A program made the position numbers and the translations under genes. From Pseudomonadota bacterium (GTDB taxonomy: Bacteria; Pseudomonadota; Gammaproteobacteria; Acidiferrobacterales; Acidiferrobacteraceae), in assembly GCA_021795255.1 (NCBI GenBank), contig JAJYPQ010000237.1, positions 1 through 6,499 on the forward strand: a stretch of 6,499 nt of DNA, read 5' to 3'. The notes beneath the pieces were generated by a model. That model did no database searches. It worked only from the letters and a program-made list of their open reading frames with translations, and had not been told where the DNA came from. Of the stretch, positions 1 through 4,355 are shown one piece after another (the first letter of the stretch is position 1; every line of letters starts with the position of its first letter).

Positions 1-23
1 CCACCATCGCCATGTGCCTTCAT
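1..23 (-). CDS. 5' end of an unidentified leftward gene, cut by the window edge
   Basis: On the minus strand a GAGGAG ribosome-binding site lies 6 bases upstream of an ATG at 23-21, followed by open codons reading MKAHGDG up to the window edge. Only seven residues are visible, so no function can be given. The call rests on the strong Shine-Dalgarno match and its ideal spacing. The gene lies on the far side of the tRNA from the integrase, so it probably belongs to the host chromosome rather than the element. It could also be a chance match. Confidence 0.4.
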
Positions 24-745
24 GAGTGTCTCCTCAAGACTTATGCGTGCTCGGCCATAGTAGCCGCCCGCCAGTCCCTCAAAGTCGGACCAAAGTAGGA
101 GCGCTTTTTCCAACCCCCCACACCTAAAGACACGGGGCTTAGGGGGGCAAACCCACCGGGGTCTTCCCGGGACTCTCCTTTCGCGGCCGTAGCATCCCGG
201 CTGCAACCAGCGGCAAGCCCTGCCGCAAACGATCTGCGCCCACGGTATGGCCGCCGTGGCGCAAGGCACGATCTGCACAGGTTCGGACGCCGCCACCCCG
301 CTTGCAACGGCACAGACCCCTAAACCCCCATCGCTTCGAAACGGGGCGGGTGGCGCGTATGGCGCATTACATGGCACACAAGGAAAGCGGCATACTCATC
401 CTGCGGCATACCGCCCGGTCCGTCGCTTAGTCGCACTGCCGCCCTGGATCGAGCGGTTGCCTTGCGCAAACTGCGTTGGTGCGGTCGTAGCGCGGCATGT
501 TCAGCGGCCGGACGCTCAGATCAATCCGCTTGCCGCCCGCGCTTTCGGCCTTGCGGCGCAGTGGTTCGGCAAACAGCCCCGGACCCCGGCTTTCCTCCCC
601 CTGGTCAAAGCAAAGAGGATCCGCGCGGTCACGGGACTGGGTGCAAGCGCCCCACCCCTGGGGCATGTGTATAGTGCCACCCGGCTTCGGCTCCGCCAAC
701 CCGGGGTGCGGCGTGGTCAAAATCCGGCCCTCCCACTCGCCCGCT
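24..745. other. Long stretch with no convincing gene
   Basis: About 720 bases upstream of the tRNA promoter hold no reading frame I can support. Open frames exist on both strands, but they overlap each other, lack ribosome-binding sites, are rich in Arg, Pro, Ala and Gly as expected from GC-rich non-coding DNA, and one runs straight through the tRNA gene. A small hairpin (CCGGG, 5-base loop, CCCGG, at 156-170) is visible. The stretch may be a long intergenic region, the 5' leader of the leftward gene at 23, or decayed DNA next to an insertion hotspot. Confidence 0.5.
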
Positions 746-773
746 TTCGCTGCGCGCTTTTCTGCATTACAAT
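746..773 (+). promoter_or_regulatory. Probable promoter of tRNA-Ala
   Basis: TACAAT at 768-773 is a five-of-six match to the sigma70 -10 box and ends 10 bases before the tRNA starts, a usual distance for a stable-RNA gene. A weak -35 candidate, TTCGCT at 746-751, is spaced 16 bp away. The GCGCCCG stretch just after the -10 box resembles the GC-rich discriminator typical of stringently controlled tRNA promoters. The -35 match is poor, so the call rests mostly on the -10 box and its position. Confidence 0.5.
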
Positions 774-783
774 GCGCCCGCTT

Positions 784-859
784 GGGGCGGTAGCTCAGCT
801 GGGAGAGCGTCGCGTTCGCAATGCGAAGGCCGTGGGTTCGATCCCCATCCGCTCCACCA
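784..859 (+). tRNA. tRNA-Ala, anticodon CGC
   Basis: A complete 76-base cloverleaf can be folded by eye. The acceptor arm GGGGCGG pairs with CCGCTCC with one G-U pair. The D-arm carries GCTC and GAGC. The anticodon stem TCGCG/TGCGA closes the seven-base loop TTCGCAA, giving anticodon CGC, which reads alanine codon GCG. The T-arm contains GTTCGATCC, followed by discriminator A and an encoded CCA. The tRNA is intact and in the same orientation as the integrase that follows. tRNA genes next to phage-type integrases are common insertion targets, and this one is probably the target of the element to its right. Confidence 0.97.
836..859 (+). other. Probable attachment site (attL) at the tRNA 3' end
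   Basis: Tyrosine integrases of ICEs and prophages typically recombine in the 3' half of a tRNA gene and restore it with element-borne sequence. An integrase gene begins 91 bp downstream of this intact tRNA-Ala, so the T-arm plus acceptor end is the likely attachment core. The matching direct repeat (attR) would lie at the other end of the element, outside this window, so the exact limits of the core cannot be seen. Confidence 0.5.
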
Positions 860-906
860 TAAAATCAAGCACTTACGATGCACGATGGCAAAAACGCCCC
901 CGAGTT

Positions 907-924
907 TGGTAACCTGGTGGTAAC
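907..924 (+). repeat. Two TGGTAAC direct repeats, 11 bp apart
   Basis: TGGTAAC occurs at 907-913 and again at 918-924. The repeat period is 11 bp, about one helical turn, so both copies face the same side of the DNA. They lie between the presumed attachment core and the integrase start. That is where arm-type sites for the integrase N-terminal domain, or sites for an excisionase, would be expected. The function is inferred from position only. Confidence 0.4.
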
Positions 925-950
925 TTCAGGAGCCAAACAAGGGGGCTCTT

Positions 951-1931
951 ATGGCGCATTTCCAGAAGAGGTCCGGATCCTGGCGGGCCATCGTAAAGCG
1001 AAAGGGCTACGGGACATTAACCGAGACCTACGACACCAAGGCCCAAGCTGAGGCTTGGGCGCGGCGCATCGAGGGAGAGATGGACCGCGGGGTCTTCGTC
1101 TCCCGCGTCGAGGCCGACAACACGACCTTGGCCGAGGCCTTGGCCCGTTATCAGCGCGAGGTGTCGGGCCGGAAGCGTGGCGCGGCCCAGGAGGCCTCCG
1201 TCATTGCCGCCTTAACCGAGAGCTCCTTAGGGCCGCGGCCCATCGGGTCCCTGCACGGGAAGGATCTGGCAACGTACCGGGACGGTATGCTTGCTGATGG
1301 CTACAGCCCGATCACCGTCAAGCGCCGCCTGGCGCTTCTGTCTCATCTCTATAAGGTCGCCGAACGGGAGTGGGGGATGGGAGGGCTCGTTAATCCCGTC
1401 CCGCATGTCTCTATACCGCCCGTTCGTAACGCCCGTGATCGCCGCCTCGTGGGCGATGAGCAAGCCCACCTCCTGGCCGCCGCACAGGTCTACGGCGGGC
1501 ATATCGGCCCACTCATCACCTGGGCGATCGAGACCGCCATGCGCCGCGGCGAGATCGCGGCGATGCGCTGGGAGCACCTGGACCGCGCGGCCCGGGTGTT
1601 GCTGATACCGGAAACCAAGAACGGCACGCCCCGGCGGGTGCCGCTCTCCACGGCCGCGCTGGCGGTCCTGGACAGGCTCCCCAGGCGCTTGGATGGCAAG
1701 GTCTGGGGCATGCGCCCCGATTCGATCTCTCAGGCCTTTGAGCGGGCCTGCAAGGCCGCCGGCATCGAGGGCCTGACCTTCCATGACCTGCGGCATGAGG
1801 CGACCTCACGGCTCTTTGAGAAGGGCCTCAATCCTATGCAGGTGGCCGCTATTACGGGGCATAAGACCCTGCAAATGCTGAAGCGCTACACGCACCTGCG
1901 GGCCGAGGATCTGGTGGAGATGTTGGGATAG
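951..1931 (+). CDS. int: Tyrosine-recombinase site-specific integrase
   Basis: This 326-aa protein would catalyse integration and excision of the element at the neighbouring tRNA-Ala. The N-terminal 45 residues (SGSWRAIVKRKGYGTLTETYDTK region) resemble the arm-type DNA-binding domain of phage-like integrases. A core-binding helical segment follows (about 58-155), then the catalytic domain. Catalytic residues are visible: Arg198 in AMRRGEIAAMRW, the beta-hairpin Lys223 in ETKNGTPRR, His278 and Arg281 in HDLRH, His304 in ITGHKT, and the nucleophile Tyr313 in KRYTHL. The set is complete, so the enzyme is probably active. The ATG at 951 is preceded by AAGGGGG, five bases away. GAGCC (930-934) can pair with GGCTC (944-948), which could mask this ribosome-binding site. 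A TAAAAT box at 860-865 just after the tRNA may serve as its -10, but no good -35 is seen. No excisionase gene is visible nearby. Confidence 0.95.
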   Translation: MAHFQKRSGSWRAIVKRKGYGTLTETYDTKAQAEAWARRIEGEMDRGVFVSRVEADNTTLAEALARYQREVSGRKRGAAQEASVIAALTESSLGPRPIGSLHGKDLATYRDGMLADGYSPITVKRRLALLSHLYKVAEREWGMGGLVNPVPHVSIPPVRNARDRRLVGDEQAHLLAAAQVYGGHIGPLITWAIETAMRRGEIAAMRWEHLDRAARVLLIPETKNGTPRRVPLSTAALAVLDRLPRRLDGKVWGMRPDSISQAFERACKAAGIEGLTFHDLRHEATSRLFEKGLNPMQVAAITGHKTLQMLKRYTHLRAEDLVEMLG

Positions 1932-1974
1932 GGGTTTTCCCCAATTTTGGGGAATATTCGCCAGAGTTGGCGAA
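1931..1974. repeat. Overlapping palindromes directly after int
   Basis: Starting at the last base of the integrase stop codon, GGGG-TTTT-CCCC (1931-1942) overlaps TTCCCCAA-TT-TTGGGGAA (1937-1954), so the two hairpins exclude each other. A third perfect hairpin follows, TTCGCCA-GAGT-TGGCGAA (1957-1974). None has a T-tract on the plus strand, so they are poor intrinsic terminators for int. They could end or stabilise the int message, or act as a structured DNA site. Confidence 0.55.
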
Positions 1975-2004
1975 AAAGAAAAGCCGGGCGGTTTAGGCCC
2001 GGCT
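1973..2004 (-). terminator. Intrinsic terminator for leftward transcription
   Basis: The stem AGCCGGGC (1982-1989) and GCCCGGCT (1997-2004) closes a 7-base loop. On the minus strand it is followed by TTTTCTTTTT, the complement of 1973-1982. It would stop transcription arriving from the small basic-protein gene on the right. On the plus strand only CCGTCTTGT follows, so any effect on int transcription is weaker. Confidence 0.8.
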
Positions 2005-2019
2005 CCGTCTTGTAGCCCC

Positions 2020-2059
2020 CCCCACGCTTGCGCATGGGGAATAGGGAATGGTCATTCCC
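2020..2059. repeat. Two further palindromes between int and the basic-protein gene
   Basis: An imperfect hairpin at 2020-2039 has the arms CCCCACGC and GCATGGGG with one C-A mismatch and a TTGC loop. A perfect one, GGGAATG-GT-CATTCCC, follows at 2044-2059. Neither carries a T-tract on either strand. They continue the palindrome run that starts at the end of int. Confidence 0.5.
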
Positions 2060-2071
2060 GAATAACACACA

Positions 2072-2100
2072 TGGGACACCCCCGCACATGCGGGGAACAC
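2072..2100 (-). repeat. Orphan sequence resembling one type I-E CRISPR repeat
   Basis: Read on the minus strand, this 29-base stretch begins GTGTTCCCCGCATG and continues TGCGGGG. It matches the 5' part and hairpin core (CCCCGCA-TG-TGCGGGG, seven pairs) of type I-E repeats, which typically start G(A/T)GTTCCCCGC and are about 29 bases long. The last eight bases (GTGTCCCA) differ from the usual ATGAACCG-like end. No second good copy lies 61 bp away on either side. The palindrome at 2020-2039 is offset by 56 bp and is only loosely similar. No cas gene is visible. It may be a decayed terminal repeat, or simply another palindrome in the local run. Confidence 0.3.
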
Positions 2101-2106
2101 TGTTCA

Positions 2107-2170
2107 TTATGCCTGCTGTTTCCAACGCCGGTCAATCTCTTTCATGAGTCTGGGGTAGTAGGGTTTCGCT
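2107..2170 (-). pseudogene. Out-of-frame coding continuation of the basic-protein gene
   Basis: Just past the stop of the 70-aa basic-protein gene, the next frame stays open to a TAA at 2107-2109. It reads GVEAKPYYPRLMKEIDRRWK and then QQA, which has a natural-looking amphipathic, charged composition. Losing one G from the GGG near 2177-2179 would join it to the upstream frame as one protein of about 91 aa. Its own ATG (LMKEI) has no ribosome-binding site. I see this either as the original C-terminus lost through a one-base frameshift, or as chance. Confidence 0.35.
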
Positions 2171-2383
2171 TCAACACCCGCGCCGCCACGCCGGTATGGC
2201 AGAGAGGTCTATGAGGGTGGAGCGAAGCGGTTGGCGCGGATCCCGACGCGCCTCCCTCTCCATCCTCTTGCGTGCCCGATACCGCCGGGCCGCCTCGGCA
2301 TTGCGGATGGCACGCAGGACTGGGCTGGCGGGACGGCCGCGCTTGGGCGTCTTGGTTTTTTGGTCGCCGACCTGGTTGCTCAT
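2171..2383 (-). CDS. Small basic protein with a bZIP-like basic region and an AT-hook-like motif; putative regulator
   Basis: No named family is recognised for this 70-aa, strongly basic protein. KRGRP at 14-18 resembles an AT-hook core. RNAEAARRYRARK at 27-39 closely resembles the GCN4 basic region (RNTEAARRSRARK). The contact pattern N-x-x-A-A-x-x-(S/Y)-R is kept as Asn28, Ala31, Ala32, Tyr35 and Arg36. No leucine zipper follows, so dimerisation would need another route. The ATG at 2383 is well supported: AGGAG lies seven bases upstream, and the promoter at 2414-2442 reads into the gene. The palindromes beside that promoter contain TGAC half-sites, the half-site bZIP basic regions read, which suggests autoregulation. 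A shifted frame downstream suggests the natural C-terminus may be longer. The gene is likely real and DNA binding is likely. The bZIP parallel may be convergence or coincidence. Confidence 0.7.
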   Translation of the reverse strand: MSNQVGDQKTKTPKRGRPASPVLRAIRNAEAARRYRARKRMEREARRDPRQPLRSTLIDLSAIPAWRRGC

Positions 2384-2413
2384 ATCGTCGCTCCTGTGCC
2401 GTTTCCGTGGCCT

Positions 2414-2442
2414 ATTATCGGTGACGCGTCATCTTTAATCAA
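2414..2442 (-). promoter_or_regulatory. Promoter P1 of the basic-protein gene
   Basis: On the minus strand TTGATT (2442-2437) and GATAAT (2419-2414) are separated by exactly 17 bp, a good sigma70-type match. The expected transcription start is near 2407, about 24 bases before the ATG at 2383. The spacer contains the palindrome TGACGCGTCA, so a protein bound there would block RNA polymerase. Confidence 0.75.
2422..2431. promoter_or_regulatory. Operator O1 in the P1 spacer
   Basis: The perfect 10-bp palindrome TGACGCGTCA lies between the -35 and -10 boxes of P1. The same palindrome sits at the same place in the duplicated promoter. Its position suggests repression. Confidence 0.6.
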
Positions 2443-2521
2443 GCAATTTCGGTGATGCGTCATCAAATATATGGCGTTTTTGGGGTAGGTCGCCGACCTG
2501 GTTGTCTGCGCGCCCGCCCAT
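2435..2521 (-). CDS. 28-codon ORF downstream of promoter P2; truncated copy or leader peptide
   Basis: An ATG at 2521-2519 opens a frame reading MGGRADNQVGDLPQKRHIFD and then DASPKLLD, with a stop at 2437-2435. Residues DNQVGD align with SNQVGD at the start of the adjacent basic protein, at DNA as well as protein level. It is therefore probably the remnant of a duplicated gene start that now runs into promoter P1. The duplicated region lacks the original ATG and AGGAG; only GTGGGGG stands directly before this ATG, a poor ribosome-binding arrangement. It may be a silent remnant, or a translated leader affecting P1. Its last codons cover the O2 palindrome and the P1 -35 box. Confidence 0.3.
   Translation of the reverse strand: MGGRADNQVGDLPQKRHIFDDASPKLLD
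2453..2462. promoter_or_regulatory. Operator O2 upstream of P1
   Basis: TGATGCGTCA is a one-base variant of the O1 palindrome, centred 31 bp (about three helical turns) upstream of it and near -50 relative to the expected start. Two like-faced sites three turns apart suggest cooperative binding. Identical geometry recurs at the second promoter. Confidence 0.55.
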
Positions 2522-2571
2522 CCCCCACTTTTTTGCCGTTTCCATTGCCGGCCGAACGGCTGGTGTGGTCT

Positions 2572-2600
2572 ATTATCGGTGACGCGTCATACTTAATCAG
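2572..2600 (-). promoter_or_regulatory. Promoter P2, duplicate of P1
   Basis: CTGATT (2600-2595) and GATAAT (2577-2572) are spaced 17 bp apart on the minus strand, as in P1. The predicted start is near 2565. Transcripts would cross the 28-codon ORF and P1 before reaching the basic-protein gene. The -35 box is one base weaker than that of P1. Confidence 0.6.
2580..2589. promoter_or_regulatory. Operator O3 in the P2 spacer
   Basis: TGACGCGTCA, identical to O1, lies in the P2 spacer at the equivalent position. Confidence 0.55.
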
Positions 2601-2610
2601 TCTATTTCGA

Positions 2611-2620
2611 TGATGCGTCA
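2611..2620. promoter_or_regulatory. Operator O4 upstream of P2
   Basis: TGATGCGTCA, identical to O2, is centred 31 bp upstream of O3. The wider context GATGATGCGTCATC is a 14-bp near-palindrome. Confidence 0.55.
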
Positions 2621-2666
2621 TCGTAAATAGGGGGACGTGGGAAGGGGGTCGACGGCGCGCAGGCAT

Positions 2667-2692
2667 AAAAAAGCCGGGCATTGAGCCCGGCT
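2667..2692 (-). terminator. Intrinsic terminator after the 132-aa gene
   Basis: The perfect stem AGCCGGGC (2672-2679) and GCCCGGCT (2685-2692) closes a 5-base loop. On the minus strand it is followed by six Ts (complement of 2667-2672). It ends the transcript of the gene stopping at 2713 and insulates promoter P2. Its stem is identical to that of the terminator at 1982-2004. Confidence 0.88.
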
Positions 2693-2712
2693 CTCTGTCT
2701 GATGGATCACAA

Positions 2713-3111
2713 CTAACGCGGGATGGCGTGGTCGCCGCCACCTGCCACGGCCTCTGAATTATAGCGGTCGAGCAATTCACCCTCGACCGCGCTGGAGTAC
2801 CCGAGCATCCTGTCCCAAGCCTCCCAGGCCGCCTCTGGCCCATGCTCGGCCTCGACGTCGGACAGTGCCAGGGCCTCGGCCAGCGCGGCCGCACGGCCCC
2901 TGTAGTAGGCGTGGGTGAAGGGGTCGGGGTCGGGCGCGCGGCCAAGGCCTCGCAAAAGCGCCAACGTCCACTCGGTTTCCAGAGTTTTCTGTTTGAACCG
3001 CTCACCGGCGCGGATCAGGCCCGCGACCTCGCGGGTAGTCAATGGGCCGGTTATCACGTCGTCCACGTAATCGTTGTATGAGCGCTGGTTACTGAATCTC
3101 TGCATCTGCAT
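2713..3111 (-). CDS. Hypothetical acidic protein, 132 aa
   Basis: I do not recognise a family. The ATG at 3111 is chosen because GGAGG stands eight bases upstream. An in-frame ATG 39 bases earlier (3150) lies inside the hairpin after ardC and has no ribosome-binding site. The protein starts MQMQRFSNQRSYNDYVDDV, is soluble, and has no membrane segment or signal peptide. Most of it looks helical and acidic: an Arg/Lys-Glu-rich segment around GLIRAGERFKQKTLETEW (31-48), a PDPDP turn near 60, and an Ala-Glu-rich helix (RGRAAALAEALALSDVEAEH). The tail (AVAGGGDHAIPR) is probably disordered. It follows ardC by about 60 bases on the same strand and is closed by a strong terminator, so it may be cotranscribed with ardC or have its own promoter. 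Such small acidic proteins are common cargo of conjugative elements, but no function can be assigned. Confidence 0.72.
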   Translation of the reverse strand: MQMQRFSNQRSYNDYVDDVITGPLTTREVAGLIRAGERFKQKTLETEWTLALLRGLGRAPDPDPFTHAYYRGRAAALAEALALSDVEAEHGPEAAWEAWDRMLGYSSAVEGELLDRYNSEAVAGGGDHAIPR

Positions 3112-3139
3112 TGTTACTACCTCCACTTCGTGAATGAAT

Positions 3140-3162
3140 GAGCCCCGCACTATCCGGGGCTC
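3140..3162 (-). terminator. Hairpin between ardC and the 132-aa gene
   Basis: On the minus strand GAGCCCCG and CGGGGCTC form a perfect 8-bp stem with a 7-base loop, nine bases after the ardC stop codon. It is followed by ATTCATTC rather than a T-tract, so it is a weak or partial terminator. It could equally be a stability or processing element separating the two messages. Confidence 0.5.
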
Positions 3163-3170
3163 TTGGAAAT

Positions 3171-4121
3171 TCAGGCGGCCACCTGCTCATGGTCGGCCAG
3201 CAAGCCCCGGATAAAGGCGTGCGCCTTGGAGGCCTGCGCGGCGGCCGTCAAGATGGCCTTCTTGTCGTCGCGCAAAATCTTGATCCAGTGGGCCAGGTAG
3301 TCGGCATGGTCGGGTAAGGTCGCGCCCAGGATCCCAAGGTCCGCGTTCAGGAAGGCGGACCCCATCTCGGCGATCAGTTCCTCGAAGGCGTAGGCCGCAT
3401 CGCCAAACCGTCCGCTAAAGTCGCGGGCTAGGCGCGACGCGTGGCCGGTGCTGTGACAAGCCTCATGAAGGGCGACACTGTAGAAGGCTTCCGGGTTTAT
3501 GAAGGCCTCGCGGCTCGGCAGGTGGATGGTATCCGTTGCGGGCCGGTAGAAGGCTTGCGCCCCGCCCTCGATGATCCGCGCCGGACTCGCTTGCAATATC
3601 CGTTCGGCGTCCTCGATGGCCTGGAAGGCCGGGCGCTCTTCGCGGGCCGGGGCCTCGATGTTGTCGATCTGGTCGAGGTTGAACACACGAAAGGACTTCA
3701 GGACTGCGCCCTTGACGGTCTCCGTCTCGCCGGTCTCCGTGTTGGTCTCGGTGCTCTCCCAGGGCTTATAGAACACACACAGCGTGCCATGCTCGCCCTT
3801 GCGGACCTGCCCGCCCTTGTCGGCCGCCTGCCGATATGTCAGCCAGTAGGGGGAGGTGTAGCCGTTCTGGAGGCCTGCGCTCCAGAGCATTAGGACGTTG
3901 ATGCCGGTATAGGGCTTGCCCGTGGTGAGGTTCAGGGGCAAAGACGGCTGCGAGTCCCACAAGCGGCGCCCGGTTCCGCGCGCCTGCTCCATGGCCTCCA
4001 AGATCCTGTCGGTGACCGCCTGGTGGATATCGAATGGGTGACCCCCTGCGGATGCTGAGGTTTGAGCCCTCTCGGTTTTGACTTGGCTTCTGGCATCCGT
4101 GTTGCGCTCGTGCGTTTTCAT
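3171..4121 (-). CDS. ardC: ArdC-family antirestriction protein (ssDNA-binding domain plus zincin-like metallopeptidase domain)
   Basis: This 316-aa protein matches the ArdC type known from IncW plasmid pSa, whose members bind single-stranded DNA and protect incoming conjugative DNA from host restriction. After a short polar leader (1-30), the N-terminal domain (about 30-155) carries family-typical stretches such as NLTTGKPYTGINVLMLW and SPYWLTYRQA, then GGQVRKGEHGT. The C-terminal domain contains a zinc-peptidase motif, His219-Glu220-Ala-Cys-His223 (HEACHSTGHASRL). Glutamates in FEELIAEMGSAF (about 247-257) can supply the third zinc ligand, so the catalytic site looks intact. The ATG at 4121 has GGAG seven bases upstream. 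ArdC genes often enter with the leading region of conjugative DNA, and here the gene sits near the integrated end of an element that also carries a transfer gene. The family call is firm; the natural target of the protease-like domain is not known from the sequence. Confidence 0.93.
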   Translation of the reverse strand: MKTHERNTDARSQVKTERAQTSASAGGHPFDIHQAVTDRILEAMEQARGTGRRLWDSQPSLPLNLTTGKPYTGINVLMLWSAGLQNGYTSPYWLTYRQAADKGGQVRKGEHGTLCVFYKPWESTETNTETGETETVKGAVLKSFRVFNLDQIDNIEAPAREERPAFQAIEDAERILQASPARIIEGGAQAFYRPATDTIHLPSREAFINPEAFYSVALHEACHSTGHASRLARDFSGRFGDAAYAFEELIAEMGSAFLNADLGILGATLPDHADYLAHWIKILRDDKKAILTAAAQASKAHAFIRGLLADHEQVAA

Positions 4122-4355
4122 GGTTCGTCTCCAGGTTGTGGTCCTGCGTCTTGCGTCGGCTGTCGCCCCTCACTCAAGGCCGGGGCAGTGAGCAGCTTTT
4201 GGCGACCGGCAGACCCCGTGACAGCAGATTTATCGCTGGCGCGGGGGATGCAAGGGAGACGCGAACGAACCCGGCATGGGGGCGACAACCGGCGCTTGCA
4301 GGGCCACGGAGACGAATAGAGCACGAACGCGGATGCCGGGGTGGCATCGAGACGT
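4122..4355. other. Intergenic region upstream of ardC
   Basis: About 235 bases lie between the ardC start and the next terminator. No supported gene is seen. The ardC ribosome-binding site is at the left edge. A small hairpin, GATGCC-GGGGT-GGCATC, lies at 4332-4348. Any ardC promoter should be here, but the only boxes I can point to on the minus strand (TTGCAT near 4249 and TAAATC near 4228) have non-standard spacing, so I do not call one. Confidence 0.45.

Larger units (their letters stand above)
2362..2620 (-). repeat. Imperfect tandem duplication of a promoter-operator-gene-start cassette
   Basis: Two diverged copies lie in tandem. Shared blocks are the 17-bp GGTCGCCGACCTGGTTG (2362-2378 and 2488-2504), GCCGTTTCC, and the full promoter-operator block (from 2413 and from 2571, 158 bp apart). 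The right-hand copy has about 20 extra bases, including GCCG-TT-CGGC, between GCCGTTTCC and the -10 box. It also lacks the start codon found in the left copy. The operators and the -10 box are the best conserved parts, which hints at selection on regulation. Confidence 0.7.

Noticed and set aside
41..313. Minus-strand open frame of 90 codons ending 17 bases before the gene start at 23
   Set aside because: The position is suggestive, but the composition is random-looking and no start signal is seen. I treat it as leader or intergenic DNA.
427..720. Minus-strand open frame of 97 codons upstream of the tRNA
   Set aside because: It competes with two open plus-strand frames over the same bases, has no ribosome-binding site, and has no recognisable motif.
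247..912. Long plus-strand open frame of 221 codons
   Set aside because: It runs through the whole tRNA-Ala gene, has no ribosome-binding site, and has an Arg/Pro/Ala-rich composition typical of non-coding GC-rich DNA.
2020..2100. A CRISPR array
   Set aside because: There is only one good repeat-like unit. The neighbouring palindrome differs in sequence and is offset by 56 bp rather than the 61 bp expected for type I-E, so no array can be claimed.
1886..2125. Minus-strand open frame of 79 codons
   Set aside because: It crosses the palindrome run and a terminator and overlaps the end of int on the opposite strand.
2463..3005. Minus-strand open frame of 180 codons
   Set aside because: It is a shadow of the better-supported 132-aa gene, crosses its terminator and promoter P2, and has a proline/arginine-rich low-complexity translation.
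3441..3893. Plus-strand open frame of 150 codons inside ardC
   Set aside because: It lies antisense to the well-supported ardC coding frame with its intact HEACH motif.
4228..4249. Promoter for ardC
   Set aside because: The TTGCAT and TAAATC boxes have a spacing of about 15 bp and the -10 match is poor.
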